DNA from: Enoplosus armatus
Lineage: Eukaryota; Chordata; Actinopteri; Centrarchiformes; Enoplosidae
DNA length: 64,000 nucleotides
NCBI RefSeq assembly: GCF_043641665.1
Contig: NC_092198.1
Span: 9,561,001-9,625,000, forward strand
Direction: 5' to 3'
A program made the position numbers and the translations under genes. The notes beneath the pieces were generated by a model. That model was given only the letters and a program-made list of their open reading frames with translations, searched no databases and was not told the origin of the DNA. Positions 59,406 through 64,000 of this stretch are shown here, one piece after another; within the stretch, counting starts at the first letter, position 1, and the number at the start of each line of letters is the position of its first letter.

Positions 59406-60245
59406 GGAAGAGATGAGAAGAGTGAACTTAACTTTTATCTGTGTCCTAAACTGACCTTGAGTTATATTCACCAGCATTATCACAGGTTAAGGTAAGTTTG
59501 TGGCAACGTGCCAACTGTTTCAGCTTGTCATAACTTTGTAAGATACACCACATTGATTCTTGGAAAGAAATGGTGTAATGTTTTGAGATAGGCTTTAATA
59601 GAAAAACAATCTCCGTCCTATCAGTTGCAGGGAGAAAAGGCGGAGAGGTAAAGTGTGACGGCAAACCTTGTACACAAACCAAACATGTGCACCCGCATTC
59701 ACTCATGCACAGAAATAGCTGGGCCAAGCAACAGCCAGCAGCTCTCCAGTTTCTCCCTCCTAGTTTCCAGTGACATTTTCAGATCCAGTTCTGGATCGCA
59801 TACACATATCTTCACAGCATACAGGCGTGCATGGCATTCCCCTCTCCTTTCTTGTGTGTGTGCGTGTGGTGCTCACGCAGGGATTGCAGGTCATGAGTAT
59901 TTTTAGACGAAGTATTAGAGACATCTCAAGATGTGACAGCTGTGTGCGTTTGTGTGTGTGCATGTTTCTGTTTGGCAGCAGAGTGTGTGTTGACGACAGG
60001 TTTTATTTATCTATCCATTTGCCTCCTTGTCCATCTGTATGTCTTTGTGTTCCTCTCATATTTACCGACAAGTTGATGACAGATGTCTTAATTGTCATTG
60101 AACAGTATGTCCCTCTCCTTCCTACCAAGCCTACTATGTATGGAAGGAGATGCAGCTTAACTAACAGTGATATTCACCCTGCATTTCTCTGTATCTCTTG
60201 TCTTTTTTCTTATTTTCCTGTCTTCCTCTCTGTCTCTGTCTGTAG

Positions 60246-60345
60246 TCCATCATGGCAGGCGATATGATGTTACTGATGCGAGGCTTGGCGAAGTTGAGCC
60301 AGGCTGTAGTAGAGACTCAGAGCAGCACCCTGCGCAGTGGAACAG
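60246..60345 (+). CDS. coq8a: coq8a start-codon exon
   Basis: Acceptor ctgtag ends at 60245. ATG is at 60252 in a good context (tccatcATGG). The 94 coding nt give [20 protein letters not shown] and then [11 protein letters not shown], ending in phase 1 at donor GT 60346. The amphipathic, Glu-poor start fits a mitochondrial presequence. Confidence 0.88.
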
Positions 60346-62019
60346 GTAAGTTTGACATATCTATTTAGTTGCTAAGTGTGAAAAATGCTCCCCGCTAACT
60401 GCCTAGTGTTCTGCATTACAACATTTAGCTAAGTTGCTCACTAGCTCACATGATTATAGGCTAGCTTGTCATTAGCTTTACACATTGGTGGAAAAGTAAT
60501 GTAAGCAAAAGTGCTAGCAAACGGAAATAATTGATAATTTAGTATTTCTTTCTGCATTGTTGCCTGTTATAAATAAAAAAAGGAGTGGTAACTGCATTAA
60601 AACCATTAGGTTAGCTAACCTGCAACTCAAATACAATACACTAACTAGCGTGGCTAGCGTTATCCATTAGCTGAAAGGTAATGTTAGTAAAAATGCTAGC
60701 AAGCTGTTTTTCTGACTTGATAATCAGGAATTTGCATCCACTGCACATTATAGCCACTATTTCATAAATGATTAAATAAAATGTGAGTGTCACATTAAAC
60801 ACTTGAGTCTTAAAAGGGAATTGTAACACAGCTAGTGAGCCGTAGTTACATATAAAGAAATGGTTATACATCATTTGCTTCCACATTGTTGTGATTTCCA
60901 GGTAGTTTGCATTTAGCGTGTTTAAACAGAGTCTGACTTTTCATGTATTTTTTATTACCAGGCACTTATTACAGGCCATAACCTTCATGCTTTGGCTGTA
61001 TGGTTAGTTTGTAGTGTATTGAAGAGCTAATAAAGCTAATAACTGAATGTTTTGTTATTTGTAACCCAGGAGTTGGTGCTGCAGTCCAAAGTGTCCAATC
61101 AGCTGCTGAGCAAGGCCTCTCTGCTGCCATGATGAAAATGCAGGTGTGTGTAGGTGTATGTGTAAATACTACTGTGCACACTGGCAGTTTACCATTGATA
61201 AAGAACTGCATATTGCATTAATTGTCAAAAGAACACTATGAGTATGTTTTCATTTATGTATATGTCTGTCCAGGAGCTCTCTGGCCAGCAGCAGACGTCT
61301 TCATCTGAGTCAGAATTTGACTTCCCTGAGGATGACAGTGCATTCGCAGCTTCAGAGTTTAGGGAGGAAGGTGCAGACTTTACAGTGGATCACACAGGAA
61401 GTAGTGATGATGCAGGAGCCCATCACAGCACCGCAGCAGGAGCGACCCATGTCAGTGGGAAACAGTCGTTGTTTGACGGATACAAAGATCCCAGCAAACA
61501 GTTTAGTGGACACACCAGATCTTACCACCAAGATGCCAGGTATTAATAGTCTCTTTCTCTTTTTCAATCTACAGTGTACATGTTTTTTGCTGCTGTTTGG
61601 AGGATGAAGGTAATCACTTTTGCTTTGGGTGTGGCAGACATTTCATTGGACATCATCATCTCTACAACCACAGTCTGAATAGGCATTTGTGGGGACAGCT
61701 ATACAGTAAGGATCAGGTCAGTCAGCTCAGGAGCTACCATCAGGACCCATCCACAGTTGGAGGGCTGACTGCCGAAGACCTTGAAAAAGCAAGACAGAGC
61801 AAGAGGGCTGAGATCAAACCACACAAACAGATGGTAATTCCTCTTCCTCAGCACATAGACATTGATGTGAACATGTACCTTTCCATACACACTTATATAT
61901 TATATAAATTATATATATAATACATATATATTTGCTGGTCTGTCTTCTTTAGTTGAGTGAGAGAGCCAGAGAGAGGAAAGTGCCAGTGACTCGACTTGGT
62001 AGATTGGCCAACTTTGGAG
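60246..62019 (+). CDS. coq8a: Atypical kinase COQ8A, mitochondrial, N-terminal part
   Basis: COQ8A is an ABC1/UbiB-family ATPase-kinase of the mitochondrial inner membrane that supports the coenzyme Q biosynthesis complex. Visible coding exons are 60252-60345, 61070-61143, 61274-61539, one of two versions ending at 61833, and 61953-62019. The start [20 protein letters not shown] followed by ETQ resembles human COQ8A (MVAKGLVKLTQAAVETH). [18 protein letters not shown] and [20 protein letters not shown] followed by FG match the human protein very closely. The KxGQ motif and the kinase domain lie beyond the right edge. COQ8B is less likely because of the long COQ8A-like N-terminus and the ITPKB neighbour, although ITPKC and COQ8B are also adjacent in human. 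Which teleost duplicate this is cannot be told. Confidence 0.88.
60346..61069 (+). other. coq8a: coq8a intron 2
   Basis: A 724-nt AT-rich intron with repeated 'gctagc' and 'ttagct' words. No element or exon is recognised. Confidence 0.75.
61070..61143 (+). CDS. coq8a: coq8a exon with presequence segment
   Basis: 74 nt encoding (G)[20 protein letters not shown] and then MKMQ. It restores phase 0. The Ala/Gln-rich amphipathic character resembles the human segment AARALQSTAVEQIG. Confidence 0.87.
61274..61539 (+). CDS. coq8a: coq8a exon ending in the first RSYHQD
   Basis: 266 nt from acceptor tgtccag to a donor at 61540 (GCCAG|gtatta). It encodes [20 protein letters not shown] and continues through [18 protein letters not shown], ending in phase 2. 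RSYHQD aligns with human RRFFHQD, where the mitochondrial presequence of COQ8A is cleaved. Read through, the frame stops at 61544-61546, so a splice is required here. Confidence 0.8.
61575..61833 (+). CDS. coq8a: coq8a exon, with or without a C2H2 zinc-finger-like segment
   Basis: The downstream part (61731-61833) is certain coq8a sequence: [20 protein letters not shown], then [14 protein letters not shown]. Its 5' end is ambiguous. The strongest acceptor (tttttcaatctacag) ends at 61574 and keeps phase with the exon ending at 61539, but that leaves an intron of only 35 nt, too short for normal splicing. A weaker acceptor (agctcag) ends at 61730, also keeps phase, and gives a normal 191-nt intron. 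The extra segment in the long version is open and in frame. It contains [20 protein letters not shown] and then RH, an exact C-X2-C-X12-H-X4-H match with Phe and Leu in the consensus places (61621-61686). Confidence 0.55.
61834..61952 (+). other. coq8a: coq8a short intron
   Basis: A 119-nt intron that is largely TA repeats (about 61899-61932), with normal GT/AG borders. Confidence 0.85.
61953..62019 (+). CDS. coq8a: coq8a last visible exon
   Basis: 67 nt encoding [20 protein letters not shown] and then FG, ending in phase 1 at donor GT 62020. This segment is almost identical in human COQ8A and lies just before the glycine/alanine-rich stretch and the KxGQ domain. Confidence 0.92.
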
Positions 62020-64000
62020 GTACAGTAATACAACTCTTTGGTAACCGCGGCTGATTCATTGGCTGTTTGCTGACTGTGTCTGTATGTATGTGTCTCTACG
62101 TGCAAGTCTGCAAGTACACTTTTTCTGTGGATACATATAATTTAGTCTTTAGTACAAATGAGTCCTTAATGGAACCTACCACTAAGTTAATGTTTTAGAA
62201 AATCAAAGAGAAAATCAAACATTATGTGGTTTCCCTTTTTTTAGTTAGCTACATGATGTCACAAAGTAAAAAAGAGTTTATGCTAGTTTGTGCTAGTAAT
62301 GTGGCATGTAGTCTGTGAAGTTCCGTTCTTGTCTTTACCTTGTAATCTTTAGTCTAACTGTAACCTATCACCCCCTCCCAAGACAACACCAGTGAATGTA
62401 TATACAGGATGTACAGATGCCGACAAACACAAAAAACATAGAGTCAAAAGGAAATAAGAGAAACCCAACATACAGGAATGTAACTAACATGAGTGTTTGT
62501 CAAGTGTCCGACCCTGGACTCGCACTTAAACAAACACTTCTAGAAATTAGGTCAAGCGTATCTAGCATTTATTAATGGACCTCTGTTCCTGTCCAGATAA
62601 AAAACACTCCCTGATAATCAGCTACAGACCGAGAGAGAGTACAGCAGTACTTCAGCCATATTGTCATAAAATCTGTGTGTTTGCACTGCAGTCTCATCTT
62701 CTGTTTGACCATGTTGCCTCAGTTCTCTCAACTTATCCTGTAACATATATAAACACAAAAATGTATCTGGTTATAAAATTAAATGTAAAAAACGAAAATT
62801 CAATCCTGGTCTATTTATAAGTCAACCAGTACTGAAACATATTGAAGGTAATATTGACATAGCAGATAAAGGCAGGTACAGAAATGTGTCTGTTCTTCGA
62901 CAGGATGTTTTTTCAGCGATAGGTTAAAACGTTCACACAAGGATAGTGAAAAGCTCACAACTAGCCTCAGACGTAGTTTTAACATGACAGCTCAGAGCTC
63001 ATAGATCAGCAGCTTGTAGCTTCACTTCAGACGGATGATGGATAAGTTAACAGGGGGCATTAAGTTGGACAGAGAAGCTTTAGCACAGAGTGAGGGAGAA
63101 CATAAACGGTGTACAAGAAGTGAACCCAGAACAGAGTCCCAGAGGAGTCAGACTGGACTGCCAACACAAATATATGTAGCTGAATTTAGCCGCAGCTCAT
63201 ACCAAACAAGTGGGACTTAAAGAGGCTACAATGAGATGCAAACGGCAGAACCGAGTTGATTCAGCATGTTGACACTGGTAACATTTAGAAGGTGTCGGAG
63301 AGGGGAGGGAAAGGGGTGTAGGAATGTGGCCTTCACTGTCCACAGCAAGGTTATACAAGTTAATGTTGTTTTTTCTTACAGCTCACAGCTGCAAGTAGAG
63401 ATAAATATTGCAGGTTTTACGCAAAGTGATTTATAGTATCATAAATCTGTTGGCATGTTTCCTAGCAACAGCGATTATAGCAGCCTTTCATAGACGTCTC
63501 CTTGCTGTTGCCATGCACATCATTAATTTTGCTGAGGTAACAGGACTATCTGTTTGAGTTTGTCTGGTTCTCATTAACAAATGAAGGAACAGGAATCATC
63601 TCTTTAAAGCTTGCAAGTAGTGTACAGCAGTCCGTCTGTAAACACATAGCTGTCTCAAATGACTGACAGACACTTGTGCTTGGTCTGTAAAAATGTTGTC
63701 ACTCAGAGGTGCTGCAGGAAGTGCTGATAACTGAGTTGCACACATTGAGATCATACAGATATATGCAGGCAGTGGCATGATGCTGGCCCATCTGCTGTCT
63801 TAAGTGTATTTATGTGTTCATGTTTTAATTCACTGCTGTACATTTTAAATCCGCACTAAAGCAGGAAGAGAAAAACAGTGAGATGACAGGGGTGAGCATG
63901 TCAGGGGGGGAAGGAGTAAGATAATACTCAAGTTACACAAGGTAACACATATACATATGCGGTACAAAGCTTGGCACATTTTCTCTGAAAAGTGTGCTGC
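62020..64000 (+). other. coq8a: coq8a intron running off the right edge
   Basis: The next exon should begin with LAVGLGxGALAEVAKK. I looked for it up to 64000 and did not find it. No repeats of note and no other gene are seen in these 2 kb. Confidence 0.65.

Larger units (their letters stand above)
55403..60245 (+). other. coq8a: coq8a intron 1
   Basis: A 4.8-kb intron between the non-coding exon and the start-codon exon. It contains a truncated L2-type LINE on the minus strand (57720-58830), a short TG array (59163-59188) and a tandemly duplicated GATA-site unit (59362-59405). Confidence 0.65.

Overview
The window is vertebrate nuclear DNA, most likely from a percomorph teleost. Exons are short and separated by long introns with GT/AG borders. 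CA/TG microsatellites are very dense. Several interspersed repeat types common in spiny-rayed fish are present: a TIR element that starts near 'gaatagtttgacattttggg', an element with 'tattggatggattgcc', a 'gggcgatat' TIR element and an L2-type LINE. I see no operons, CRISPR arrays, phage or plasmid features, and no complete tRNA or rRNA gene.

Three protein-coding genes are supported. (1) On the minus strand, about 18.9 kb down to beyond the left edge, lies the 5' part of a protein 4.1 family gene, best matched to epb41l2. It has a non-coding first exon and promoter near 18.85-19.1 kb, a 13.9-kb first intron, and three coding exons (4671-4895, 4376-4561, 2605-2865) that end at the start of the FERM domain. 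(2) On the plus strand, 26.4-52.9 kb, lies a complete itpkb gene (inositol-trisphosphate 3-kinase B). It has 11 coding exons encoding 782 residues, every junction is in phase, and all catalytic motifs are intact. (3) On the plus strand, from about 54.8 kb to beyond the right edge, lies the 5' part of coq8a, the mitochondrial atypical kinase needed for coenzyme Q synthesis. It is cut off just after the ...RLGRLANFG segment.

The three genes do not act in one pathway. Their arrangement reflects ancestral synteny: ITPKB, PSEN2 and COQ8A are neighbours on human 1q42, and no PSEN2 is visible between the other two here. The 4.1 gene and itpkb are transcribed divergently from promoters about 7.5 kb apart. 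itpkb and coq8a lie head to tail with about 2 kb between them.

The most interesting observations are these. (a) In the large itpkb intron 5 there is a possible alternative first exon (42639-42740). It encodes a 34-residue signal-anchor-like peptide and joins in frame to the calmodulin-binding/kinase exons, which would give a membrane-tethered IP3 3-kinase. (b) In coq8a the peptide RSYHQD, which aligns with the mitochondrial presequence cleavage site of human COQ8A, occurs twice with almost every codon differing synonymously. The copies flank an in-frame open segment that matches the C2H2 zinc-finger spacing exactly. (c) A near-perfect 31-bp inverted repeat (19276-19350) lies next to the 4.1 promoter. 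(d) An almost pure pyrimidine minisatellite of about 690 nt ends at the acceptor of itpkb exon 10. (e) A decayed RecQ-helicase fragment lies in the 4.1 intron. (f) An RFX X-box and a perfect CRE are adjacent in itpkb intron 5. All of these come from reading the sequence alone, with no database search.
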